From the NCBI GenBank assembly GCA_017531925.1, contig JAFXKD010000039.1:1-42527 (forward strand): a DNA stretch of 42,527 nucleotides. The letters are read 5' to 3'. The notes below the pieces were generated by a model, which saw only the letters and a list, made by a program, of their open reading frames with translations, had not been told where the DNA came from and ran no database searches. The first letter of the stretch is position 1; each line of letters starts with the position of its first letter. Below are positions 1 to 7,436 of this stretch, one piece after another. A program made the translations under genes and the position numbers. The stretch is from Clostridia bacterium (GTDB lineage: Bacteria > Bacillota > Clostridia > Oscillospirales > CAG-272).

Positions 1-513
1 AACTCGTGTAGGGACGCACTGTGTGCGTCCGAGCAAACATCCGCCCATCGCAAACCCCACGGCTGTGCGTCATCCTGAGCGTAGCGAAGTTTTGCTGAGG
101 GAGCCCTGCACTTTTGAACGCATCATAACAATCAATCGAAGCGACCCGATGCAAAACCTGCACAACGTGCTGGGATCTACGAAGAAGTCTTTGTGACTTT
201 CCAAAGGCAAAGTTACTTTTCCACGGATACGGACGCACACAGTGCGTCCCTACGAATTTGTGCGAACCGCAATAAAGCCTCCCTTCGACAGGGAGGTGGC
301 AAAATCTTTGATTTTGACGGAGGGAGTTCCCCTTCTAAAACAAAACTCACTTTCTCCTACAAGCCGGCGGGAGCAAGACAGTCGCCCTACGTTGAGGATA
401 ACGGCGGGTGCACGGAGTGCCCCCTACACAAGTTAGTGCGTAGCCGTGGATTACGGGGGGGGCGGAAATCTTCTTTCCGTTTGTTATCCTTTGGACGATG
501 CGCTTGGGCTTTG
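1..513. repeat. Intergenic mosaic of short palindromic repeats
   Basis: No credible gene is seen; the short reading frames here lack ribosome sites and run through repeats. The stretch is built from modules that recur elsewhere in the window. The hairpin GGACGCAC-tgt-GTGCGTCC lies at 12-30 and again, in the opposite orientation and slightly altered, at 231-249. A module reading like tcatcctgagcgtagcgaag at about 69-90 resembles widespread Clostridia intergenic repeats. The stretch 165-225 is related, inverted, to 22170-22215. A GC-rich arm ending in cctacacaagttagtgcgtagccgtgg (about 420-450) returns near 11645-11670. The origin is unknown; MITE- or REP-like elements are the natural comparison. 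Confidence 0.7.
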
Positions 514-545
514 CAAAAAATAAAGGGATCTTCTCGATCCCTTTA
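514..545 (-). terminator. Rho-independent terminator of the exonuclease gene
   Basis: On the minus strand a perfect 9-bp stem AAAGGGATC/GATCCCTTT (522-530 with 536-544) is followed by an A-tract at 515-520, which reads as a U-tract in the transcript. It starts about 15 bp past the stop codon of the exonuclease gene. Confidence 0.85.
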
Positions 546-558
546 AATAAATATTTGA

Positions 559-1641
559 TCAATCAACGTAGTAATTGGGGAAAAGTCTTTCCCAGACCTT
601 GCGGCAGCCGTAGGTATCAGCCATCGAGGAGTGGGCAACGCCCTCCCATTCGATCTCAAAGCAAGCCATGGCGTCGGTGAGGCTCGCGTGGACAAGCTCG
701 GGATGGTTCTCATGCATATATCTTACGTACTCAAAAGCGCAGCAGCGGATCTTGGATTTCAACTCCGCCTGCTCTGCGGCTGTTTCGTAGATATGTCTTA
801 TATGACTGTAATCCGTGGAAACTCCGTAAGCGATTATATTGTCCGCGCCCGCAAAGATCTCCTTTATCTCGGGGATAAGCTCCTCAAGAGTGGGCGCATC
901 CTCAACCATAGCGGGAGTTATTCCGTGAATCTTTTCGGTCTTTTTCCATTTCTGCGTGTGGGTGGGCTTGACGAGTGTGTTCATTATGATCTTGCCCGTG
1001 CCGTCAATAATGGAAATCGAAAGTATCTCGTCCCTATCGTAAAAGCCCGTAAGCTCAAGGTCGAAGAAAAGCACCTTCTCCCTCTTCATACCAAAGCTTT
1101 GCGCGCGGTATTCGTTTCCTATCCTTCTGCGCTCGGCGAGATCCTTTTCGTAGCAGGACTCACAGAGCTTTTTCTTATAGCGCACGTGCTGACCGCACTG
1201 AACGCACATAAGGGGCTGGCGGATGCAGGTCTTTTTGTCGTAAAAATAGACTCTTTCTCCGTCCTTTTTAAGTGAAAATCCAACGGGCTCCTCAACCGCC
1301 TCGTAATGAAGCTGAGCGAGTCTTTCCTTTGTGAAAAATCCGTAGGATGCGGCGCGGCGCGTGCTCATTCTCTCAATAACCGTGCCCGAAGGAAGGACCT
1401 CGATCTGCTCCTTCTGATAGCTGAAGTGCCAATCGTCAACGTCCGCCTCTTCAACTGTGTCGGGGCTGAAATAGAAGATGACCGTTTCGTCATCGTTTTC
1501 CTTGAACGCACAAGGAAGCGCAGTGGATCTCAAATGATATTTTTTAAGCTCTGCGCGTGTAAGGTACTGCTTTGCCTTCGCGGTGTCGTCGCTTATCGCG
1601 GAAATTATCACACCGGGGCGTAATTGCAACGTTTTTCTCAA
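559..1641 (-). CDS. DEDDh 3'-5' exonuclease with internal zinc ribbon
   Basis: A 360-residue protein. The C-terminal half is an RNase H-fold exonuclease of the DnaQ/DEDDh type: D194 and E196 in FFDLELTG, an HGI segment near 239, D277 in STDYSHI, and H337 with D342 in AHSSMADT. These are the four acidic residues and the histidine that bind two metal ions. Before it sits a four-cysteine ribbon (C146-x2-C149 and C160-x2-C163), and before that about 140 residues that I do not recognise. I chose the TTG at 1641 because CGGAG lies 7 bases upstream. The first in-frame ATG (1746) would lie upstream of a good promoter whose -35 and -10 fall inside that extended frame. The natural substrate, DNA or RNA, cannot be told from sequence. 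Confidence 0.8.
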   Translation of the reverse strand: MRKTLQLRPGVIISAISDDTAKAKQYLTRAELKKYHLRSTALPCAFKENDDETVIFYFSPDTVEEADVDDWHFSYQKEQIEVLPSGTVIERMSTRRAASYGFFTKERLAQLHYEAVEEPVGFSLKKDGERVYFYDKKTCIRQPLMCVQCGQHVRYKKKLCESCYEKDLAERRRIGNEYRAQSFGMKREKVLFFDLELTGFYDRDEILSISIIDGTGKIIMNTLVKPTHTQKWKKTEKIHGITPAMVEDAPTLEELIPEIKEIFAGADNIIAYGVSTDYSHIRHIYETAAEQAELKSKIRCCAFEYVRYMHENHPELVHASLTDAMACFEIEWEGVAHSSMADTYGCRKVWERLFPNYYVD

Positions 1642-1710
1642 AATAATTCTCCGTATATATATAAAATGATGGATCATACTTGGGGGCATTATCAAAAAAC
1701 ACCAAAAGTC

Positions 1711-1739
1711 AGTATAACATATTTTCGCCTCTTTTTCAA
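1711..1739 (-). promoter_or_regulatory. SigA-type promoter of the exonuclease gene
   Basis: Minus-strand TTGAAA (1739-1734), a 17-bp spacer and TATACT (1716-1711), with TGT just before the -10 that fits an extended -10. It lies about 70 bp upstream of the TTG start and makes the longer ATG-started reading frame unlikely. Confidence 0.75.
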
Positions 1740-1802
1740 GAGGCATTTATAAAATTATTGGAGAATTTTGGAGAAGCGAATGATCCCCTTTGTTAATACT
1801 CG

Positions 1803-1831
1803 TTGACAAGGCGGGATAAATCTGCTATAAT
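1803..1831 (+). promoter_or_regulatory. SigA-type promoter of mnmE
   Basis: Consensus TTGACA (1803-1808), a 17-bp spacer and TATAAT (1826-1831). The transcript would begin near 1838, giving a leader of about 28 bases before the ATG at 1866. Confidence 0.9.
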
Positions 1832-1865
1832 GTTTTAGCTGATGACCTCGGAAGGAGGTAGATTT

Positions 1866-3245
1866 ATGAATTTTTACGATACGGTGGCGGCTCTTTCCTC
1901 TCCGGCAGGCAAGGGCGGAGTTGCCGTTATAAGAATATCGGGCGCAGAGGCGGTCGTGATAGCCGATCGCGTATTTAAGTGCGCCTCGGGGAAGAGAGTA
2001 TCCGAGCTTTCTCCCAATTTTATGGCTTACGGAAGCATAATTTCGGACGGTAAGGCGATCGATGACGGCTTGATAGTCAGATTTGCCGCGCCGCGTTCGT
2101 TTACGGGCGAGGACACGGTGGAGATAAACTGCCACGGCGGGATCTACGTTACCGAGAGGGTGCTTTCTGCGGTGTTTGCGGCGGGCGCAAGACCTGCGCA
2201 GGCGGGAGAGTTCACAAGGCGCGCGTTCGTCAACGGAAAGCTTGCTCTGTCGCAGGCGGAGGCTCTCGGAAATCTGCTTGAGGCAAGGAACGATGCTCAG
2301 CTCACGCTTGCGCGCTCCGCTATGGGCGGAAAAATAAAGGCGGCTTGCGACGGTATATACAAAAAGCTCGTCTCCCTCGTTTCACAGGTTTACGCGCGGG
2401 TGGATTATCCCGAGGAGGACCTTGCGGATATGAGTGCCGACGAGATGGCGGCGGCGGCTCGCGAGATACTCGCAGATCTTGAGAAGCTGCAAAGCACTTA
2501 CAAAACAGGACACGCGATGATGGAAGGTGTGAGGACCGTCATCTGCGGCAAGCCTAACGTTGGAAAGAGCAGTATTTATAATCTTCTTGTCGGCTACGAT
2601 GCCGCGATCGTTACCGAGATCGAGGGAACGACTCGCGATCTAATTTCCGAAACGGTCAGCCTTGGCAGAGTTACGCTGCGCCTCGTTGATACGGCGGGAA
2701 TACGCGCGACGTCCGATAGGGTTGAGAGCATTGGTGTTGAGAGAGCGAAGCGATCCCTTGCCGATGCGGAGCTTATCTTAGCCGTTTTTGACAATTCGCG
2801 CCCGCTTGACGCAGAAGATCTTGAAATTATGGACGAAATTAATCGACAAAATGCGACAAAGATCGCAATTATCAATAAAAATGATGAAAATTCTATGATT
2901 TCAGAAAATGAAATATACAAAAACTTCACCCACGTTATCAAGATATCTGCAAAGAATGAATATAATATTGAAGAGTTGAAAGATCTTATTGAGGAGTTAT
3001 ATATAAATGAGGAGATAGACGTGTCTGCGGACGCAGTTCTGATAAACGCGCGCCAGAACGCTTCTCTCTCTCTTTCATCAAAGCATCTTTCTCTTGCGCT
3101 CGATGCTCTGGAGCTTGGACTTTCTCCCGACCTCGCGGGAGTTGATATCGAGCTTGCAATGAGCCACCTTGCCGAGATAGACGGCAGGGAGGTGGGCGAG
3201 GATATCGTTTCCGAGATCTTTTCACATTTCTGCGTGGGAAAATAA
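1866..3245 (+). CDS. mnmE: tRNA uridine-5-carboxymethylaminomethyl modification GTPase
   Basis: MnmE (TrmE), 459 residues, works with MnmG to place a carboxymethylaminomethyl group at C5 of the wobble uridine of certain tRNAs. The N-terminal folate-binding domain begins DTVAALSSPAGKGG. The inserted G domain has the P-loop GKPNVGKS (228-235), the switch region EGTTRD, DTAG (275-278) and NKND. The protein ends in the family signature FCVGK with the conserved Cys456. The length is normal for the family. I placed the start at 1866 because GGAAGGAGGT lies just upstream; an ATG at 1842 lies before that ribosome site. mnmG, usually adjacent in Bacillota, is about 17 kb away on the other strand. Confidence 0.97.
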   Translation: MNFYDTVAALSSPAGKGGVAVIRISGAEAVVIADRVFKCASGKRVSELSPNFMAYGSIISDGKAIDDGLIVRFAAPRSFTGEDTVEINCHGGIYVTERVLSAVFAAGARPAQAGEFTRRAFVNGKLALSQAEALGNLLEARNDAQLTLARSAMGGKIKAACDGIYKKLVSLVSQVYARVDYPEEDLADMSADEMAAAAREILADLEKLQSTYKTGHAMMEGVRTVICGKPNVGKSSIYNLLVGYDAAIVTEIEGTTRDLISETVSLGRVTLRLVDTAGIRATSDRVESIGVERAKRSLADAELILAVFDNSRPLDAEDLEIMDEINRQNATKIAIINKNDENSMISENEIYKNFTHVIKISAKNEYNIEELKDLIEELYINEEIDVSADAVLINARQNASLSLSSKHLSLALDALELGLSPDLAGVDIELAMSHLAEIDGREVGEDIVSEIFSHFCVGK

Positions 3246-3308
3246 TGGGCAAATTTAATGCCTATATATATTAATTTTGAAAGAAACAATTGGTTAAAAA
3301 AGGTAAAA

Positions 3309-3382
3309 TTCACAAAGTTAACAATTTGTTAATAATTGAACAAAAAAATGTTCACACATTAAAGAGGCTTTTAGTGTATAAT
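3309..3382 (+). promoter_or_regulatory. Promoter region with TTCACA repeats and a Rex-like palindrome
   Basis: A TATAAT (3377-3382) precedes the coiled-coil gene. There is no normal -35 at 17 bp. TTCACA lies 20 bp upstream (3351-3356) and a second TTCACA lies at 3309-3314, 42 bp away, or four helical turns. Between them TTGTTAATAATTGAACAA (3326-3343) differs at one base from the 18-bp palindromic pattern TTGTTAA-N4-TTAACAA known for the redox repressor Rex. That resemblance is inference in AT-rich DNA. The same TTCACA-N20-TATAAT layout precedes the foldase gene at 29262. Confidence 0.5.
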
Positions 3383-3416
3383 TACGCTGTAATTCTTTAA
3401 ATATGGAGGTTTAAGA

Positions 3417-5171
3417 ATGTTTACTAACAAAAACAAATTGATCGGCTTTATCGCTCTTATCGTTGTTGTTGTTCTTGTGGCTTCCGCTGCTATCGCTCTT
3501 ATCGCAGATGGCTCTACAAAGAAGGCACTTAAGGACGCTCAGGCTAAGATCGAAGAGCTCGAAAGCGCACTTGACGGCGCAGATTCAGATCTTGCAGCAG
3601 CTGAAAAGGCTCTCAATGATCTCAAGGCTCAGCTTGCTACAGCTGAGGGTAACATTTCCGGACTTGAAAAGCTCGTTGAAAAGTACGAGGAGCTTCTTTC
3701 CAGCTGGACAGCTACCACACCCGAAATCCGTGCATTTATCCAGAACGAAATCAACCCCGTTTACGACGGTATGATCGAAGCTATCAACAACGGTTACGTT
3801 GCTGATGTTGACGCTGAAGACGTTATGAACGAGAAGATGGATCTTGTTATCTGGGCTCTCAGAAGTGCTGATCTTACAGCAGTTCGCGCTGAGCTTGAAG
3901 AGAACAAGGCTAAATTCGACGAGCTCAGACTCGACCTTACTCTCGATGCTATGATCGAGGCAGTTAAGGAAGGCGGCGTTACATACGATCCCGACGATAA
4001 GCCCGGTATCGAGGCTTGTGAGGATTACCTTGCTAAGCATCCTGTTCTTCAGAACAATGCTACAAAGGACTACGAGGGTCAGATCGCAGAGCTCAACGCT
4101 CAGTACGATGCTGCTAAGAAGGCATACTTCGCAGAGAAGTTCATCGCTGAGGTTGCTAAGGTTGATCCCGCAGTTGATGGTAACACATACGTAACTCTTG
4201 ACACAGATACAACAGCTGTTAAGGCTGCTTGGGACGAACTCGTTGCAGTTTGCGCTGACGAGGCTGAGGCTCTTGCACTTACAGGTGTTCAGGCTGCTCA
4301 CGACGTATGGACTAAGGTTGAGGCGCGTCTTGTACAGCTTGCAAACGCTAAGGTTGCAGCTGACGATCTCAACGCTAAGATCGCAGGCGTTACTGTTGAA
4401 GCTACTGTTGCTACAGGCAACATCATCAAGGCTCTCAAGGCTGACGTTGCTGCTTGGGGCACAACATACGCAATCGATAAGACACTCGAGCCTCTTAACT
4501 GGTTCGTAAATGACGATGCATTTGCTGCTCTTGACGCAGCTTACGATGAGGCAATTGCTAATCTCAAGGCTCTCCACGATGCTCTCCTTGAGGCTCTTAA
4601 GGCTGAGGACTTCGTTCACATCACAATCAACTCTGAGGCTGCTGTAAAGGCTGCTGAGGATGCATACAATGCAGTTGCTAAGTATCAGGACGTTGAGGCT
4701 CTCGTAGATTGCAACGGCACAATGGCTGAGCACAAGGCTGCTATCGACGCTGCTAAGGCTCTCCTTGCAGAAAAGCTCGCTCTCGTTAACGAGATCCGCG
4801 CTCTCATCGACGCTATGGAAAAGGCTGGTTACACAGAGGTTCTTGTATCCGTTCTTGAGCAGAACATTGCTGTAATCGACGCTAAGGTTGACCTCTTCCT
4901 TCAGGGAACAGACAACGTTATCGAGCACCTTAACACAGCTGAGAAGAACTATGTTGAGGCTCTTGAGGCTGTAAGACTTTACGACAACAGAGCTAAGGCT
5001 CTCGATATGATCGAGACAGTTCAGAACGAGTACTTCCCTGTAAACGTTTACGACGCAGCTAGCCAGCTCAGAACACTCGTTGACACAGCTGAGACAGAGG
5101 CTGAGATCGACAAGTGGGCAGTTAAGGAAAACGTTGAGAACTACTACGACACATTCCTTGCAGAGAAATAA
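3417..5171 (+). CDS. Membrane-anchored helical/coiled-coil surface protein
   Basis: A 584-residue protein of no family I recognise. One hydrophobic segment (about 9-30) follows a short Lys-rich N-terminus, so the rest is probably outside the membrane. A clear coiled coil runs from about 35 to 100. The remainder is Ala/Glu/Lys/Asp-rich and apparently all helical, without Cys or catalytic motifs. Codon choice is much more restricted than in the neighbours (gct, gtt, ctt/ctc, aag, gac), which suggests high expression. That bias also opens a long empty frame on the other strand. The gene has its own promoter, an AGGAGG-like site (ggaggtttaag) and a strong terminator, so it is monocistronic. A structural or cell-envelope scaffold role would be a guess. 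Confidence 0.8.
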   Translation: MFTNKNKLIGFIALIVVVVLVASAAIALIADGSTKKALKDAQAKIEELESALDGADSDLAAAEKALNDLKAQLATAEGNISGLEKLVEKYEELLSSWTATTPEIRAFIQNEINPVYDGMIEAINNGYVADVDAEDVMNEKMDLVIWALRSADLTAVRAELEENKAKFDELRLDLTLDAMIEAVKEGGVTYDPDDKPGIEACEDYLAKHPVLQNNATKDYEGQIAELNAQYDAAKKAYFAEKFIAEVAKVDPAVDGNTYVTLDTDTTAVKAAWDELVAVCADEAEALALTGVQAAHDVWTKVEARLVQLANAKVAADDLNAKIAGVTVEATVATGNIIKALKADVAAWGTTYAIDKTLEPLNWFVNDDAFAALDAAYDEAIANLKALHDALLEALKAEDFVHITINSEAAVKAAEDAYNAVAKYQDVEALVDCNGTMAEHKAAIDAAKALLAEKLALVNEIRALIDAMEKAGYTEVLVSVLEQNIAVIDAKVDLFLQGTDNVIEHLNTAEKNYVEALEAVRLYDNRAKALDMIETVQNEYFPVNVYDAASQLRTLVDTAETEAEIDKWAVKENVENYYDTFLAEK

Positions 5172-5189
5172 TTTCTCAAAATAGTAAAC

Positions 5190-5241
5190 AAAACTGAATA
5201 TATTTGGGGAAACGGCTTGCCGTTTCCCCTTCAGTTTTTTA
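5190..5241 (+). terminator. Strong rho-independent terminator
   Basis: GGGGAAACGG-cttg-CCGTTTCCCC (5206-5229) is flanked by a further pairing layer (aaactgaa with ttcagttt) and ends in a run of six T at 5235-5240. It closes the coiled-coil gene. Confidence 0.95.
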
Positions 5242-5278
5242 TATGTAAATTTGCCACGATAAATTGGGGTTTAGCTGG

Positions 5279-5658
5279 AGTTAGTTAGAAGAAAAAGACG
5301 CTTTTCGAGAAAAGCTTGGCAAAAGCTTAAAATAGCTTTGCCCAGTACCCGTTTAGTCTGTGCTGAGTCCACAGATTTCGCGCAAATTGTACCAATAAAT
5401 TGGTACTGAAAATTTTTCTCGTCACCTCGAAAAATTATAATTTGCTACACGGCGCGAAGCCGATTTGTAAGAGATAATGGCTACACTTTACATAAGCAAA
5501 TTACAGATTTTTAAAGCGCCTGTTAAAATGCTTTAAAAATCGTTATGTGTTGCTCCGCAACACAATTTGCGCGAAATCTTGCCGCGAAGCTGATTAAGTT
5601 TTAAGGGGTTATAGGGGAACTTTTTCAAAAGTTCCCCTAAATTCCAAGTAAACTAACT
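5279..5658 (+). repeat. Full-length AGTTAGT repeat element, copy 1
   Basis: About 380 bp with perfect 8-bp terminal inverted repeats AGTTAGTT (5279-5286) and AACTAACT (5651-5658). It encodes nothing. Internal hairpins in order: GCTTTT/AAAAGC near 5291-5304; GTACCAA-taaa-TTGGTAC (5389-5406) next to gcgcaaatt; a core with inverted aatttgct/agcaaatt; GATTTTTAAAGC/GCTTTAAAAATC around the 12-base loop GCCTGTTAAAAT (5506-5541); GTGTTGC/GCAACAC (5547-5563) next to aatttgcgcg; and a final GGGGAACTTTT/AAAAGTTCCCC hairpin. A full inverted copy lies at 19561-19938. No transposase and no clear target-site duplication were seen. It fills the gap between the coiled-coil gene and ahcY. Confidence 0.8.
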
Positions 5659-5701
5659 AATATATAAATCAAAATTTAAAAAGTCGTTTTATTATTGGGT
5701 A

Positions 5702-5730
5702 TTGCAATGTTAATAAATGTGTGATAAAAT
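5702..5730 (+). promoter_or_regulatory. Promoter of ahcY
   Basis: TTGCAA (5702-5707), a 17-bp spacer and TAAAAT (5725-5730), about 45 bp upstream of the ATG and just outside the repeat element. Confidence 0.7.
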
Positions 5731-5775
5731 AATTATGTATGTACATTATTATTATTATATAAAGGAGAAAACAAA

Positions 5776-7017
5776 ATGAGCGATATTAAGGATATAAGAC
5801 TTGCGCCCTCGGGACACGACAAGATCAATTGGGTGGCGTCATATATGCCCATTTTAAATACCATTAAGGAAGATTTTATCAAAAATCAGCCGTTCAAGGG
5901 GTTCAAGATCTCAATGTCCATTCATCTTGAGGCAAAGACCGCGTATCTTGCGACCGTTCTCAAGGCGGGCGGAGCAGAGGTCTGGGTCACAGGCTGCAAT
6001 CCTCTCTCAACGCAGGACGACGTTGCGGCGGCTCTTGTTGATATGGGCTTTGAGGTAAACGCGTGGCGCGGAGTTTCAAACGAGCAGTATGAGGAGCATC
6101 TCAAAAAGACGCTCTCGCTTTGCCCCGAGCTTATGATAGACGACGGCGGCGACCTTACGCATCTTATTCACGGTGAATGCCGCGACTATGCGAAAAATCT
6201 CATCGGTGGATGCGAGGAGACGACAACGGGAATCCACCGTCTTTTCGCGCGTCAGCGCGCGGGACTTCTCGATTACCCGATGATCGACGTTAACGATGCA
6301 GACTGCAAGCATCTTTTTGACAACCGTTACGGCACGGGACAGTCAACGCTTGACGGCATTATGAATTCAACCAACCTCATTATTGCCGGAAAGACCGTGG
6401 TTATCGCGGGCTACGGCTGGTGCGGTAAGGGTATGGCTATGCGTGCCAAGGGTATGGGCGCGATCGTTGTGGTTACTGAGATCGATCCCATCAAGGCACT
6501 TGAAGCAACGATGGACGGATTTACCGTTATGCCCATGGACGAGGCGGCTAAGATCGGTGATCTTTTCGTTACTCTCACGGGCTGCAAGGACGTTATCCGC
6601 CGTGAGCATCTTGAGGTGATGAAGGACGGCGCGCTACTTTCAAACAGCGGTCATTTCGACGTTGAGATCGACAAGATCGCGCTTTCCGATATGGCGGTCG
6701 AGGAGTGGCAGAGAAAGCCCAATATCCGCGGCTACAGAATGCCCGACGGCAGAATTTTAAATCTTCTTGCCGAGGGACGTCTTGTAAATCTTGCGGCGGG
6801 CAACGGTCATCCCGCTGAAATTATGGATATGTCCTTTGCAATTCAGGCGAAGGGACTTGAATATCTCGCTAAGAACCGCGGCAAGCTTGAAAATAAGGTT
6901 TACGCAGTTCCTGCGGAGATCGACCGAGAGGTTGCGGAGATCAAGCTTCGCGCGAACGGAATTAAGATAGACTATCTCTCCGACGAGCAGAAGGCATATC
7001 TTGCCGCGGCGGAGTAG
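5776..7017 (+). CDS. ahcY: Adenosylhomocysteinase
   Basis: S-adenosyl-L-homocysteine hydrolase, 413 residues, cytosolic and NAD-dependent. It splits the S-adenosylhomocysteine left after methyl transfer into adenosine and homocysteine and so relieves inhibition of methyltransferases. Visible landmarks are HLEAKTA (50-56), DDGGD (122-126), EETTTG (148-153), the substrate segment around 180-190 (FDNRYGTGQS), the Rossmann motif GYGWCGKG (212-219) and SGHFD. The length and ending match the short form of the enzyme found in thermophilic bacteria and archaea, which lacks the internal insertion and C-terminal extension of the eukaryotic type. AAAGGAG supports the ATG. The stop codon is followed after one base by an AGTTAGT repeat and there is no ordinary terminator. 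Confidence 0.97.
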   Translation: MSDIKDIRLAPSGHDKINWVASYMPILNTIKEDFIKNQPFKGFKISMSIHLEAKTAYLATVLKAGGAEVWVTGCNPLSTQDDVAAALVDMGFEVNAWRGVSNEQYEEHLKKTLSLCPELMIDDGGDLTHLIHGECRDYAKNLIGGCEETTTGIHRLFARQRAGLLDYPMIDVNDADCKHLFDNRYGTGQSTLDGIMNSTNLIIAGKTVVIAGYGWCGKGMAMRAKGMGAIVVVTEIDPIKALEATMDGFTVMPMDEAAKIGDLFVTLTGCKDVIRREHLEVMKDGALLSNSGHFDVEIDKIALSDMAVEEWQRKPNIRGYRMPDGRILNLLAEGRLVNLAAGNGHPAEIMDMSFAIQAKGLEYLAKNRGKLENKVYAVPAEIDREVAEIKLRANGIKIDYLSDEQKAYLAAAE

Positions 7018-7018
7018 A

Positions 7019-7250
7019 AGTTAGTTGAATTGTATCTACTTTTTTCGAGAAAAAGTAGCCGGCAACCCCCAAAACTCGACTGCGCTCGTTTCGGGGAACC
7101 CCGGCGCGCAAAAAAGCTTTAAAGCGCTTTGCCCGATAGCCATTTAATCTGCGCTGAGCCGGCTAAATCCGCGCAAATTGTGTCAACAAGTTGACACGTA
7201 ACGATTTTCTCGTTCCCTCGAAAATCTGTAATTTGCTACCGATGGATAGG
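7019..7250 (+). repeat. AGTTAGT repeat element, copy 2 (one end lost)
   Basis: Starts with AGTTAGTT at 7019, one base after the ahcY stop. It carries the near-terminal hairpin CTACTTTTTT/AAAAAGTAG and, after gcgcaaatt, the hairpin GTGTCAA-caag-TTGACAC (7180-7197) in the slot where copy 1 has GTACCAA/TTGGTAC. An unrelated GC-rich insert (about 7060-7110) interrupts it. The far terminus is missing. 7251-7436 holds nothing I recognise apart from the ribosome site of the next gene. Confidence 0.7.
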
Positions 7251-7436
7251 GATATCGCGAGCGAAAATACGCGTGAATACTCTGCTTCCCATTGTTGAGG
7301 GAAGGTAACCGCAAAGTGGTGGGAGAATTCTACGATTAATGTAACATTAATGCTGAATAGGTTAAGACATGGCAAGGTTTCTAACGCTTCGATTTATTCA
7401 TTGAATGCACAAAATATGAGGGAAAGGATAATATAT

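Noticed and set aside
193..546. Several 60-150 codon frames in 1-560, 9355-9984 and 11123-11695
   Set aside because: They run through the palindromic repeats, have no ribosome sites, and similar frames recur wherever the repeats recur.
3585..4928. A 447-codon open frame on the minus strand opposite the coiled-coil gene
   Set aside because: The plus-strand gene's strong codon bias removes stops from this frame. The product is an implausible Ser/Leu/Val/Cys-rich string without domain, promoter or ribosome site.
5242..5701. Hidden transposase or small gene inside the full-length repeat
   Set aside because: All frames are short and cross the hairpins. The inverted copy at 19561-19938 has no conserved frame.
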